The notes beneath the pieces are model-generated. The model was not told where the DNA came from and did not search any database. It saw only the letters and a program-made list of their open reading frames with translations. A stretch of DNA of 64,000 nucleotides from Microcoleus asticus IPMA8 (GTDB lineage: Bacteria > Cyanobacteriota > Cyanobacteriia > Cyanobacteriales > Microcoleaceae): positions 42,046 to 106,045 of the forward strand of contig NZ_SRRZ01000003.1 of the NCBI RefSeq assembly GCF_013179805.1, given 5' to 3'. The position numbers and the translations under genes are program-made. Below are positions 18,701 to 26,673 of this stretch, piece after piece (positions within the stretch are counted from its first letter, which is position 1; every line of letters begins with the position of its first letter).

Positions 18701-19364
18701 CAATCAAACCAAGCGCCAAATCAATCTCAGATTTCAGCGTTTTCCCCTTGACAAACATGGGGCTATTTGCTATTGTTTCAGTGGAGAGGTATTGGGAATT
18801 TACATTTTCTAAATTTCGACTTAGCGAATTTTGCAAAATTTCTAATTCGGCAGCCACAAAACCCGGATCGAAACAACAAGAGTCAGCAGCTTCGTACAAA
18901 CAAATCGATCGCACTAAAGCACCGCTATCGTGACCCGGACTTACCAACCGCAAAATTACTAAAAATTCATCTCCGGGATTCGCCGACGAACTCAACAAAA
19001 CTCGATCGGCAAAATCAAATAAATCTCCCTGTCCGACTAACTCGCCGTTGACAAAAATTTGAGCATCTTCTGCCCACCAAGTCAAGCCCAGCAGCAACCG
19101 CAAACCAACCACAGGATAGCCGTCCAAACTGTCAGGAATTACAAATTGCTGGCCCAAATACAAAACTTGTTTCCCCGACGGCCACGCAATATGTCCTTTG
19201 CTGTTAAGTTCGGCAACAGGGCTGTTACAAATATTTACCGAAGAGACAGCCGAGTCAGAATCGCAGTACCTCCAGCCAGACTGAACCTCCACTTGGCTGA
19301 GGCGGCGCAACTTTTCGACAGTGGCAGAAATATTATTGCTAGCAGGTGACACAGAAGCGCTCAT
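15789..19364 (-). CDS. Alpha-mannosidase, glycoside hydrolase family 38
   Basis: 1191 residues, matching bacterial GH38 alpha-mannosidases in length and layout. An N-terminal all-beta domain (~1-290) is followed by the catalytic domain. Its zinc-binding HAHLDLAW motif is near residue 306, and the nucleophile is D420 in WLPDTFGFGWQ. The central helical domain and large C-terminal beta domains follow. The enzyme hydrolyses terminal alpha-mannosides with retention of configuration; the natural substrate here is unknown (glycan recycling is likely). No signal peptide is seen, so it is probably cytoplasmic. Just before the catalytic domain the sequence TSIYIGESGDR/TSIYTGK is a 33-bp in-frame duplication built on TATATATAGATGT (18473-18518). 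Confidence 0.93.
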   Translation of the reverse strand: MSASVSPASNNISATVEKLRRLSQVEVQSGWRYCDSDSAVSSVNICNSPVAELNSKGHIAWPSGKQVLYLGQQFVIPDSLDGYPVVGLRLLLGLTWWAEDAQIFVNGELVGQGDLFDFADRVLLSSSANPGDEFLVILRLVSPGHDSGALVRSICLYEAADSCCFDPGFVAAELEILQNSLSRNLENVNSQYLSTETIANSPMFVKGKTLKSEIDLALGLIDWSAVSDRQKFDRSLSVLRHNLLEYLRTFSGDLDEGNAEAAETTERGRKDAVLELGENSKATSIYIGESGDRTSIYTGKIYLVGHAHLDLAWLWPVPETWEAAKRTFESVLKLQSEFPDLIFCHSTPALYAWMEEHRPDLFAAIKKQVAAGCWEVVGGMWVEPDLNLISAESMVRQVFYGQRYAKEKFGELMRVAWLPDTFGFGWQLPQILLQGGVDYFVTQKLRWNDTTEFPHGAFWWEGLDGTKIFSMMSPPIGESIESVKMASYAFDWQVKTGLQDALWLPGVGDHGGGPTRDMLEVAKRWKMSPFFPKLEFAKAVDYLSLIESQFLPEVATTRTESDVLESDNQENLRARELSKLSAMKDANPPISQLKTIPRTLPVWKDELYLEFHRGCYTTRADQKCQNRRCEELLYQAELLSSLATICTGAVYPKSELESAWKQILFNQFHDILPGSAIAQVYADANRAFAEVDRTCREILLKSLDAISAQISLPNPPQPDAQPILIFNTLNWSRSEVVAVPLPDVADSAWKIYDFSGQPLASQIVRGDRLPSQSTLLFWANNLPAVGYQLFWLCREDAETVDNASASPETEKKTELSELTYGIAQKNTPGQETHFAAAEMVVENEFIRATVDGKTGDLSSIWDKVNNREVLNAAGGNQLQAFQDSGQYWDAWNIDPNYETHQLPAPILKDISWVEQGEIRQSLRVARQIGKSEFCQDYIVEIGSPLLKIKTVADWQETHVLVKAAFGLNVEADFATCEIPGGAIARTTKPQTPAEKAKWEVPILRWTDISNDGFGVSLLNDCKYGCDLQPNRIRLTLLRGSTWPDEQADVGVSEFTCAVYPHAGNWQEAGTVRRGYELNLPLLVKVLPKLEKNDRKTLPAVGKFLDLSAGNLVLMAFKQSQDDSNVWILRCCESEGKETVLEFKSDLGLEIVEAVDLLERPANLSEKLPEGRGFKIEPWKIASFAVVRQTET

Positions 19365-19547
19365 ATTTCGCTAAAATAAAACTTGTGTAAGGAATCAAAG
19401 ATCGGATTGAACCGCGAAGACGCAAAGGACGCGAAGAAATAAAGGTTTCAGAGGGTTTGAAGCTGCGATTAAGATCTTGCTTTGATTTTACAGGAATATT
19501 CAGCAATTCCGGCGCGAATCAAAAATCTGAATTGAATAATAAAACTT

Positions 19548-21524
19548 ATGTCCAACGGTTACTACGGCCCATACCAAAGCCGACTATTAAATTTTATATC
19601 TAAACAATCCCGCCAAGTTGCCGACAATTGCGATCGAACTTGGCGTCAAATTAAAGAAGCAACTCTCACCGCCACGCAAATTCTGCTTTATCCAGCTTAT
19701 TTGCTGGTGCAAAGTTCCCGAATGCTGGGCAGACAGTTGCGGGAATCAAGCCAAAAAGTAGATTTACCGGAACTGCAAGAATTTAGCGGCGACGAAAACC
19801 CCGATTTGCAACAAAATTGGTATCAGGGGGAAATTGCCGAGGAAAGTTCGATCGCCGAAATTTTGCACCTCGCCGAAAATTTACTAAACTCGTCGCAAAC
19901 AGCGAAAACTTTAGCCAGCTTCCCGCTGTTAATTAATCAGGGAAATACTGCTAACGATTTACATCCGGCTATCAATTTGAGCGGACAAATCGCCAAGCAT
20001 CAAACCACTTCCGTCTTAGAACACCCGCTTGCTAAAACTGAATTAAAACCGCAACCGAAAGTTGAGGGAATTGCCAGTTTTATCCCGGCCCGCACTTTAG
20101 TATTGGTCGGAAAAGAAAATCAGATATTAGATATTTTGACACCCGAACAGCAGGAAATGCTCGAAGGTCGCATAACTTGGGAAATTGCCAACACCGGACC
20201 CGAACGGCGGGAAATTACCCAAAAAGAATTAAAATTTAATCTCGGTTTGGAGTCGGCGGCCAAAAAAGCGCAGTTGCCACCGGTGCGTCGTTTTTGGGAA
20301 TTGATGGCATGGCTTCAGACGAGCCCGGTTGCTTTGAAAAGAAATCAGTTTGGAGAATCAATCCTCGCAGTTAAAAAATCGATCGACCGCAATTCAATTC
20401 TAGTCCAAAAAGCCCGCGCGCAGATTGAAGCAAAAACCGCACAGCAGTCAATTGCGGCATCGAATTCGATCGACTACAATACCCCAAAACTAGAAACTGA
20501 TTTTAACAGCAAGTTCGATCGACCCCCTACTCCTCTCTCCTTTGTTACATTACTCGATCGCGCCGCCGTCAACATCGAAGAATTAACCCTACCGCCAGCG
20601 GCAAAAACAATCGCCGCACCCACAGAAGCCCCCGGAGTAAAAATTAATACATCCGGTACAGACGCCAATTTAGATTTGTCCGCCCGCGAAATCCTCGAAA
20701 AATACGCTCGAAACATCGAAGGAATTATTTGGTCGTCAGTAGACCACCTCCTCGGCAAAGAAACAGCAGCAAGTGATAATACGGAAAAAGCGGTTGCTAT
20801 TCAGTATTCTTTGAAACAGCGACAAGAACAAGAAAACACGCAAAAAAGCCCAGAGGTCGATAGACCCTGGCTGAACTGGCAAGACTTATTCGGGGAAGCA
20901 GCACCGCAGCATTTAATCGAGGGCAGTTCCGAACCCGAGGCAGCAGCTCAAAGCCGGGTAGCACAAGCTATCCCAAAAGTCAAGCAGGAAATTGCAGAAG
21001 AAGGAGAATTGCCAGAAGGTCGATCGACCGCAGTCTCAATCTCCCCTTACCCCGAAGCACTTCACCGCCTGCTAGGGCAGCTAAAACAGAGCTTGCTGAC
21101 AAAAAGCCCAAAAAGTCAACCCCAAACAGCATCTGATTTAGCAGTTACTCAAAAAAATAGCTCTGCACTCGCAGCAGAATCAACCCCAGGGCGCGCGCCG
21201 GAAACCCAAGTGCCAAAAAACACAAACCCGAACACCCGACAAAACAGCCAATCCCCAGCAGCAATCACCGCGCAAACCAGCAGATACACCGCCGCAACCC
21301 CCGCTGCTGCCGAACCAAAAAATCAGAGCGCAGGCGTCCCACCCGAGGGCGACTACTTAGAAACAAAAGCAGAATCGATGGGATACATTAAGCACCCGCT
21401 AGAACAAGTGCTCGAATGGCTCGATCGAGTCATGCTGCGACTAGAAAACATCGCGGAGCAACTCTGGAATTGGGCAAAGATCAACTTGCCAAAAATCCTC
21501 AAAAGCAAAGAGAAAATTGACTAA
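19548..21524 (+). CDS. Unknown 658-residue cyanobacterial-type protein
   Basis: I do not recognise a family. The N-terminus has a hydrophobic/amphipathic helix (about residues 38-60, with LTATQILLYPAYLLVQSS). A small folded-looking region (~170-290) contains FIPARTLVLVGKENQILDILTPEQ. It is followed by long Gln/Ala/Pro-rich, probably disordered sequence and a C-terminal amphipathic helix (LEQVLEWLDRVMLRLENIAE). There is no signal peptide. The protein looks like a peripheral membrane protein with a flexible linker, but this is inference. psbI follows 78 bases downstream in the same direction. Coding potential is strong: a long frame with no competing frame. Confidence 0.75.
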   Translation: MSNGYYGPYQSRLLNFISKQSRQVADNCDRTWRQIKEATLTATQILLYPAYLLVQSSRMLGRQLRESSQKVDLPELQEFSGDENPDLQQNWYQGEIAEESSIAEILHLAENLLNSSQTAKTLASFPLLINQGNTANDLHPAINLSGQIAKHQTTSVLEHPLAKTELKPQPKVEGIASFIPARTLVLVGKENQILDILTPEQQEMLEGRITWEIANTGPERREITQKELKFNLGLESAAKKAQLPPVRRFWELMAWLQTSPVALKRNQFGESILAVKKSIDRNSILVQKARAQIEAKTAQQSIAASNSIDYNTPKLETDFNSKFDRPPTPLSFVTLLDRAAVNIEELTLPPAAKTIAAPTEAPGVKINTSGTDANLDLSAREILEKYARNIEGIIWSSVDHLLGKETAASDNTEKAVAIQYSLKQRQEQENTQKSPEVDRPWLNWQDLFGEAAPQHLIEGSSEPEAAAQSRVAQAIPKVKQEIAEEGELPEGRSTAVSISPYPEALHRLLGQLKQSLLTKSPKSQPQTASDLAVTQKNSSALAAESTPGRAPETQVPKNTNPNTRQNSQSPAAITAQTSRYTAATPAAAEPKNQSAGVPPEGDYLETKAESMGYIKHPLEQVLEWLDRVMLRLENIAEQLWNWAKINLPKILKSKEKID

Positions 21525-21589
21525 TCTTTAGCTTATGATAAAAAAGTTGCCGCAACAGCAGCAAATCAGCTCAGTATTATGCCATCTTT

Positions 21590-21593
21590 GGAG
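21590..21593 (+). promoter_or_regulatory. Ribosome binding site for psbI GTG start
   Basis: GGAG ends 9 bases before the GTG at 21603. It lies inside the coding span that the upstream ATG (21579) would give, and so favours the GTG start. Confidence 0.55.
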
Positions 21594-21602
21594 ACTCCCA
21601 CA

Positions 21603-21719
21603 GTGCTAACCCTCAAAATCGTAGTTAATGTAGTTGTTTTATTTTTTGTTTCCCTGTTCATCTTTGGATTTTTGTCCAATGACCCAGCCCGGAACCCCAA
21701 CCGCAGAGACATGGAATAA
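21603..21719 (+). CDS. psbI: Photosystem II reaction center protein I
   Basis: With the GTG start this gives exactly 38 residues, the usual PsbI length: start LTLKIVVNVVVLFF, one transmembrane helix, then FGFLSNDPARNPNRRDME. The ending GFLS-DP-RNP-R-DLE is the family hallmark. PsbI is a single-helix subunit of photosystem II that binds near CP43 and D1 and helps assembly and stability in the thylakoid membrane. An in-frame ATG at 21579 would add 8 residues, but the GGAG at 21590 and the conserved length favour GTG. It is too short for ordinary gene-length cut-offs. Strong hairpins follow. Confidence 0.9.
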   Translation: MLTLKIVVNVVVLFFVSLFIFGFLSNDPARNPNRRDME

Positions 21720-21735
21720 ACAAGTTATCTCTGCC

Positions 21736-21774
21736 GCTTGCTGGGGGACACGCCACCGCAGCCCCCCAGCAAGC
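21736..21774 (+). terminator. Strong hairpin downstream of psbI
   Basis: GCTTGCTGGGGG (21736-21747) pairs perfectly over 12 bp with 21763-21774, 16 bases after the psbI stop. No T-run follows, so it may be a 3' stabiliser or rho-dependent end. A second hairpin, ACCTCGC/GCGAGGT (21810-21816 and 21824-21830), follows. Confidence 0.55.
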
Positions 21775-21963
21775 CCGCAAACCCGCAAAAATTAGTCGAA
21801 AAAAACTTGACCTCGCACCAGCAGCGAGGTTATCTTGTGGCGGAAGCAAGTTCTGAAAGCAGCCCTATTCCGGCGCGCCAAAGCCACGGGGAATTTTAGA
21901 TATCAGATTAATGTCTAAACAGTTGCCTTTTAGATGCAAAATTTTCAATAAATTGCATCCTAT

Positions 21964-21990
21964 AAAATCTAAAATCTAAAATCTAAAATC
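21964..21990 (+). repeat. AAAATCT heptamer tandem repeat
   Basis: About four AAAATCT units lie shortly before the LptD-like gene. The same unit occurs at 10114-10145, 34926-34944, 39245-39257, 39296-39318, 41937-41953 (inverted) and 42008-42029. Confidence 0.8.
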
Positions 21991-22012
21991 GGATGACTTA
22001 CCTGTTGTAACT

Positions 22013-24529
22013 ATGCCCTATCCGGTACCGCCGCCAGAACCCTCTGCCATCATCTACATCGCAAAGCCAAAAAAAGTCGCCCTCACTGTGGCGGTCGGCG
22101 ATGGAGACACCCGCAGCAACCCCGCAGAAATACCGGAACCAAGCCCAGATATCGTTCAGCCAGAACCCACACCAGCCCCTGCAGAACCCGCAGCCACACT
22201 CCTCGGCACTACCCCAGCCACCGACCAGCCTCCAGAAATCGCCGACCCCCTAGCGGAAGTGGAACGCGGCGAGGCAGTGGTGGGATTTCAGCGTCGGCCT
22301 CCTGTGGGAGAACCCAAAACTGCGGAAACTCCGAAAGATTCCTCGTTTACAGCTTACCAGTTGGGTTCGGTAGAAAATGCCATTGCCATTCGCAATCGGA
22401 AACGAACCGCAGAGACACAGAAACAACAGGAGAGGAATCTTGCCGGAAAGCAGGAAAGTTGGTATCAGGCCCAAGGCAGGCAGTTAGAAGATAACTCTCC
22501 CGAACCTGCTGAAATTCCCGTTCCAGAACCCGCGCCAGAACCAGCACCCAGCGGGCAACAGCAGTTCGACATTCCAACTCCGGGTACTACTCCCGCACGG
22601 CCGCAGCCGCAGCCTAAACCAGCGGCGCCGCCGGGAGTCCGCACTGCGCCTTCTCAGCGGACGGTGCCGTTTCCGGTGAGTCCGGCCGATACTATCGAAG
22701 TTAAGGCCGACCGCCAAGAATTCGACGACAAGCAGCAAATTGTCACGGCGGTTGGTAATGTCGTTGTGCGGTTCCGGCAAACGGTGATTGATGCCGATCG
22801 GGCGATCGTCAACTTAGTCACCCGCCAAGTGGTAGCATCCGGCAATGTCGCCTATACCCGCGGCCAACAAGTAGTACGCGGCCAGCAGATGGAGTTCAAT
22901 CTCGGCCTCAACAGCGGCGCAGTCGAACAAGCCAGCGGCGAAATATTCCTGCCCGCAGCAGGTAGCGAATTGACCCCCACACTGCCGACAGATATTAGTG
23001 CTGGGACGATTCTGGAACAGCCGCTGAGCGATCGAATTACCAGCCAGCAGCCCGTGCGCGGAGTCAAATCCCCCGGCGCTGCTACAGTGACTATCGGCGG
23101 CGGCGGACAGTTAGCAGCCCCCCAAGTGGTCGGCGCCGTCAACCGCGTCCGCTTTGAAGCAGAACGCATCGAACTGCTGCCAGACGGCGCGAGGGTAGCA
23201 ACGAACATTCGGATTACTAACGACCCGTTTTCCCCGCCGGAATTTGAATACAGGGCCCGGAGGGCGACGATTAGAAGGATTTCGCCCACGGCTGAGGAAT
23301 TGGTCACAACTCAACCCCGCTTGGTGTTCGACAACCGCGTGAAAATACCCGTGTATCCCCGCAGGCAAGTGTTTGACAGCCGGCAGCAAAACGGCCCGTG
23401 TTTGACTTTTGGTTACGACGGTGGGGACAGAGGCGGTTTGTATGCCGAGTGCGGTTTGGAGGTGTTGCAAAACGGGCCGGTGCGGCTGACCCTGACGCCC
23501 CAAATTTACCTGCAGCGACTCGTGGCAGAGAACGGCGGTAATCCGTTTTCTCCCGACAGCTACGGGCTGAAAGCGAGGTTGCGCGCTAGTCTCGGCCCGC
23601 GCACCAGGCTCGACGGCTCGGCAATATTTTTGAGTTTTGAAAATTTCCCGAATTTGCCGGAAGACAGCTTTCGGGGCAATTTGCGCCTGCGGCAGTTGAT
23701 CGGCACTCACTCTCTGGCAGCAGAATACAGTTATCGCGATCGGCTGTTTAACGGTTCTCTGGGCTATCAAACCGTGCAGAGCAGCCTCGGGGCAGTCCTC
23801 ACTTCCCCAGTCATCCAACTCGGAGGCACTGGCATCAATCTCAGCTACCAAGCCGGGTATCAATTTATCAATGCTGACACCGATCGAGCAGACTTGCTCG
23901 AACCAGTGCGGGAAAACAACCGCGTCGATTTGGGCCGTTCCCAACTCAGCTTCGCCTTGAGCCGCGGCTTCAACCTGTGGGAGGGCGAACCGCTGCCCCG
24001 CACTCCCACCCAGGGTTTGAGGTATACGCGGACGCCGGTGGTTCCTTTCTTGCAACTGGCCTTGGGAGTCCGGGGAGTTGGCACTTATTACAGCAGCGGC
24101 GATCGACAAAATTCGATCGCCGGCAGCGTCGGCCTTCAAGGGCAGTTCGGTCATTTCTCCCGCCCTTTCCTCGATTACACTGGGTTTAACGTGACTTATA
24201 CCCAGGTGGGGCGGGACGGTATATCTCCGTTTTTATTCGATCGCTTAGTAGATTTGAGAGTCCTGTCTTTTGGACTTGTCCAGCAAGTTTACGGAGGGTT
24301 TCGAGTCGGATTTCAAAGTGCTATTAATTTAGAAAGCGGGGAAGCAATCAGTACGAATTACACTGTAGAATACAGCCGTCGCAGCTACGCAATTATTTTG
24401 CGTTTTAATCCTGAGCGTCAAGTCGGCAGCCTGACTTTTAGAATTAGCGACTTCAACTGGAATGGGACTCCCCAACCTTTTTCCGGGGACGCGCGAACTG
24501 TAGAAGGAGGCGTGCGTTTATCCGATTAA
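22013..24529 (+). CDS. LptD-like outer-membrane protein (OstA + DUF3769)
   Basis: 838 residues. Residues 1-220 are Pro/Ala/Glu-rich and probably disordered. Around 225-305 is an OstA/LptA-type beta-jellyroll (ADRQEFDDKQQIVTAVGNVVVRF, QVVASGNVAYTRGQQVVRGQQMEF). The rest, ~390-838, is Gly/Tyr-rich alternating beta sequence typical of the cyanobacterial DUF3769 barrel. The family is regarded as the cyanobacterial counterpart of LptD, which inserts lipopolysaccharide into the outer membrane. No signal peptide is visible at the chosen ATG, although an outer-membrane barrel needs one. The true start may lie elsewhere, or the N-terminus may be exported in another way. Confidence 0.85.
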   Translation: MPYPVPPPEPSAIIYIAKPKKVALTVAVGDGDTRSNPAEIPEPSPDIVQPEPTPAPAEPAATLLGTTPATDQPPEIADPLAEVERGEAVVGFQRRPPVGEPKTAETPKDSSFTAYQLGSVENAIAIRNRKRTAETQKQQERNLAGKQESWYQAQGRQLEDNSPEPAEIPVPEPAPEPAPSGQQQFDIPTPGTTPARPQPQPKPAAPPGVRTAPSQRTVPFPVSPADTIEVKADRQEFDDKQQIVTAVGNVVVRFRQTVIDADRAIVNLVTRQVVASGNVAYTRGQQVVRGQQMEFNLGLNSGAVEQASGEIFLPAAGSELTPTLPTDISAGTILEQPLSDRITSQQPVRGVKSPGAATVTIGGGGQLAAPQVVGAVNRVRFEAERIELLPDGARVATNIRITNDPFSPPEFEYRARRATIRRISPTAEELVTTQPRLVFDNRVKIPVYPRRQVFDSRQQNGPCLTFGYDGGDRGGLYAECGLEVLQNGPVRLTLTPQIYLQRLVAENGGNPFSPDSYGLKARLRASLGPRTRLDGSAIFLSFENFPNLPEDSFRGNLRLRQLIGTHSLAAEYSYRDRLFNGSLGYQTVQSSLGAVLTSPVIQLGGTGINLSYQAGYQFINADTDRADLLEPVRENNRVDLGRSQLSFALSRGFNLWEGEPLPRTPTQGLRYTRTPVVPFLQLALGVRGVGTYYSSGDRQNSIAGSVGLQGQFGHFSRPFLDYTGFNVTYTQVGRDGISPFLFDRLVDLRVLSFGLVQQVYGGFRVGFQSAINLESGEAISTNYTVEYSRRSYAIILRFNPERQVGSLTFRISDFNWNGTPQPFSGDARTVEGGVRLSD

Positions 24530-24534
24530 TTCAA

Positions 24535-24664
24535 TTGGGTAATCGGTAATGGGTTATTGGTAATGGATAATGGATAATGGGTAATTGGTAATGGATAATT
24601 GGGAATTCTTCCTTACTATTCGTTACATTCGTTACATCCGTTACATCCGTTGCCGAACTTCTTC
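24535..24664. repeat. GGTAATGG-type repeats and inverted TAACGGATG array
   Basis: 24535-24600 holds degenerate GGTAATGG/GGATAATG units. 24618-24664 is the inverted copy of the 4405-4450 array (CGTTACATC units followed by GTTGCCGAACTTC). They make the frame upstream of the 24758 start look open. Confidence 0.7.
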
Positions 24665-24757
24665 CCTCAACATCCATCCGTTAAATCAGTTAACTCCCGA
24701 TTCACTGCGCGTTGCCGAACTTCCTTCTTCCTTCAAAATCCCAATTCCCAAGTTCCC

Positions 24758-25429
24758 ATGACAGAAGTGACCGCAATATCTGCACAAGCAGCGGCTCTGC
24801 TGGTTCACTACGGTTTTGACCTAGGTGGCAAAAAAGCCGAGAAATTGGCGGGTGAATGGCTGACCAAGTATCCCGGCTATTGGCTGCGTTTAGCAGTGGT
24901 TGAAGCGCTTTATCAAGGGCGCTACAAGGCTGTTTCTGTGGGACAGCTATTGAGTATGTGGCATCGGATAGGTCAACCTCTCTATCATTTCAATCGCGAG
25001 TTTGAACGCTTGGTCTGCAATAATTTTCCTCAAAGTTTAACCGGGGAAAGTGCTGCTCAAATGCCACAGGAAGATATACTTTTATCGAACCCGGAATCGG
25101 AATTTAGTGCCGCAGAGTTAGATTTTCGCGGGCCGTCAGAGGCGCAACTTGATGTGGCGCTTCATGCAGAAGTCCCGAACACAGATGCCGAGGAAACAGG
25201 AAAATTGCCTGCTGCCGACGATCGCACAAAAGAAAATACAGAATTTGTAGTATATGAAGATGTGGCTGTTACCGCCCTCGCCGATCGAGCCGAAGCTGAA
25301 CACAAATTAGCGGACAAACCTGTGGCAAAATCATTCCCAGTTGTCAAACACACTGATTTTCATACCAAGTTAAAAGCGATTGCCAGAGAAGGCCGAAGAA
25401 AGAAGGGAGAAAGCAGAAATAGAGTGTAA
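24758..25429 (+). CDS. Unknown 223-residue protein
   Basis: The N-terminal ~95 residues look folded and helical (LLVHYGFDLGGKKAEKLAGE, then YWLRLAVVEALYQGRYKAVS and FNREFERLVCNNFP). The remainder is Glu/Ala-rich and probably disordered, ending in a basic tail (KLKAIAREGRRKKGESRNR). The ATG at 24758 is chosen because everything upstream in frame is repeat DNA. Similar small proteins with this N-terminal region are, as far as I recall, annotated only as hypothetical in cyanobacteria. It converges on the bilin lyase gene 25 bases away. No function is proposed. Confidence 0.7.
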   Translation: MTEVTAISAQAAALLVHYGFDLGGKKAEKLAGEWLTKYPGYWLRLAVVEALYQGRYKAVSVGQLLSMWHRIGQPLYHFNREFERLVCNNFPQSLTGESAAQMPQEDILLSNPESEFSAAELDFRGPSEAQLDVALHAEVPNTDAEETGKLPAADDRTKENTEFVVYEDVAVTALADRAEAEHKLADKPVAKSFPVVKHTDFHTKLKAIAREGRRKKGESRNRV

Positions 25430-25454
25430 ACTTTGGGAACTAGATAGTTATTTG

Positions 25455-25970
25455 TCACTTTTCATTTTGGGCACTTCCTCCCATCCGAATTTCCGAACAA
25501 AAAGAGGCTTGTTCGGTACCGTTAGCTTGCTTAACAACGCTAGTCCGCAGCCGCAAATTGGGCATTAGATACCACAGCCTTTCTTCGGCATGGAGAGTGT
25601 CTGATTCTGTAATCAATGTCAGCACGTCGTCGCCCATCACGTAGCGGCTGTTACCCTTGTCTTGCAACACTTTGCCTTCGCTGGGATTGTCGGGATTTGG
25701 TACGATCGCTAGTATTGTAGAACCGATTTGTTTAGCTTTGTCGCGATCGGGAATACCGTCCCAAGTAATCCGAACGCTGGTTAGCCCAGTTGAGGCCGGG
25801 TTAATGGAGTGTGCTTGGCAAAGTTTGACGACTGCTGCATCGCTAGCTGTCAGTATTTCTATTTTGAGGTCGGATTTACCTGCCTGCAATTTCCCAGAAT
25901 TGAGATTGTGTACGGTGCGCTGGGAAAACCATTTGCCTGCACTTAACTCGAAAAACTCGATAACATCCAT
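25455..25970 (-). CDS. Phycobiliprotein lyase, CpcS/CpeS family
   Basis: 171 residues starting MDVIEFFELSAGKWFSQRTVH, the well-conserved start of CpcS/CpeS/CpcU lyases. These lipocalin-like enzymes attach a bilin to a cysteine (usually Cys84) of phycocyanin, allophycocyanin or phycoerythrin subunits, so the protein acts in phycobilisome assembly. Other conserved features are VRITWDGIPDRDKAKQIGST and ERLWYLMPNLRLRTSVV. The frame can start seven codons earlier at a TTG, but the ATG at 25970 matches the family start. Bilin and subunit specificity cannot be told, and no phycobiliprotein gene is nearby. Confidence 0.92.
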   Translation of the reverse strand: MDVIEFFELSAGKWFSQRTVHNLNSGKLQAGKSDLKIEILTASDAAVVKLCQAHSINPASTGLTSVRITWDGIPDRDKAKQIGSTILAIVPNPDNPSEGKVLQDKGNSRYVMGDDVLTLITESDTLHAEERLWYLMPNLRLRTSVVKQANGTEQASFCSEIRMGGSAQNEK

Positions 25971-25991
25971 GAAATTTGTCTCTAAAGTCAA

Positions 25992-26673
25992 TACTGCCTT
26001 ATTTGCGATCGTAACTTGCGCGCTATGGAGTCAGAAACCCGGTTTCTTCCTACCTACCTAGCGGTCAAACCAATGATTTTGTTGAGAAACCCGGTTTAAC
26101 AGTGCAAGTTCTATTCTATATTTTAGAGGAAGGGGGCGCGCCTGCAAAGCTTTCTGAGAGCTTTAGGTGAAACAGATTGCAGATATGGTTGAGGTACGAA
26201 ACCCAACCAGGGCGACATCTGCCTCGCTGATGCGGCCCCATTGACAGAAAATTAGAGCATCCAGAATCGTGTTTCTTTAAAAAAGCCTTGTTCCCACATC
26301 AAATAGGATTGCGATACCTGAAAATTTTTAGCTTGAGTTTGTTTATCGCTCGACAATCATCGCCTAAAGACTGGCTATGTTAAGAAAGACAACGATATAT
26401 GTCAGCTTTTGTAGATCGATCGGTTAATTGGGCGTTGCTGAGTTGAATTATCTTGGCAGCGATTGATTATAATCGCACTCCTTGAAAATTCTCAAAGCAG
26501 ACTCAGACTCAAAAACCAGCAATTCATCGAACCATAACCAAACCAAGGACAGCAGACCCTAGCACATAGCATTCAAATATGTCATGCTAAGTCAAGAGAA
26601 AAGATTCTCGATCGGGTTTCCAGCAGGGTGCAGCTAGCGATCGCATACATTAAAAAAAGACATCCACAAATTC
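25992..26673. other. Long non-coding gap with AAACCCGGTTT palindromes
   Basis: 682 bases without a credible frame. Two copies of AGAAACCCGGTTT lie at 26033-26048 and 26084-26098. HIP1-related ATCGATCG/GCGATCGC sites occur near 26414 and 26637. A small inverted repeat AGAGAAAAGATTCTC is near 26597. The region probably contains the promoters of the divergent bilin lyase and WD40 genes. Confidence 0.5.

Noticed and set aside
23111..24154. Long minus-strand frame of 347 codons
   Set aside because: Lies entirely opposite the LptD-like gene. Its composition (Gln/Arg/Pro-rich) is that of a shadow of a GC-rich plus-strand gene, with no motifs.
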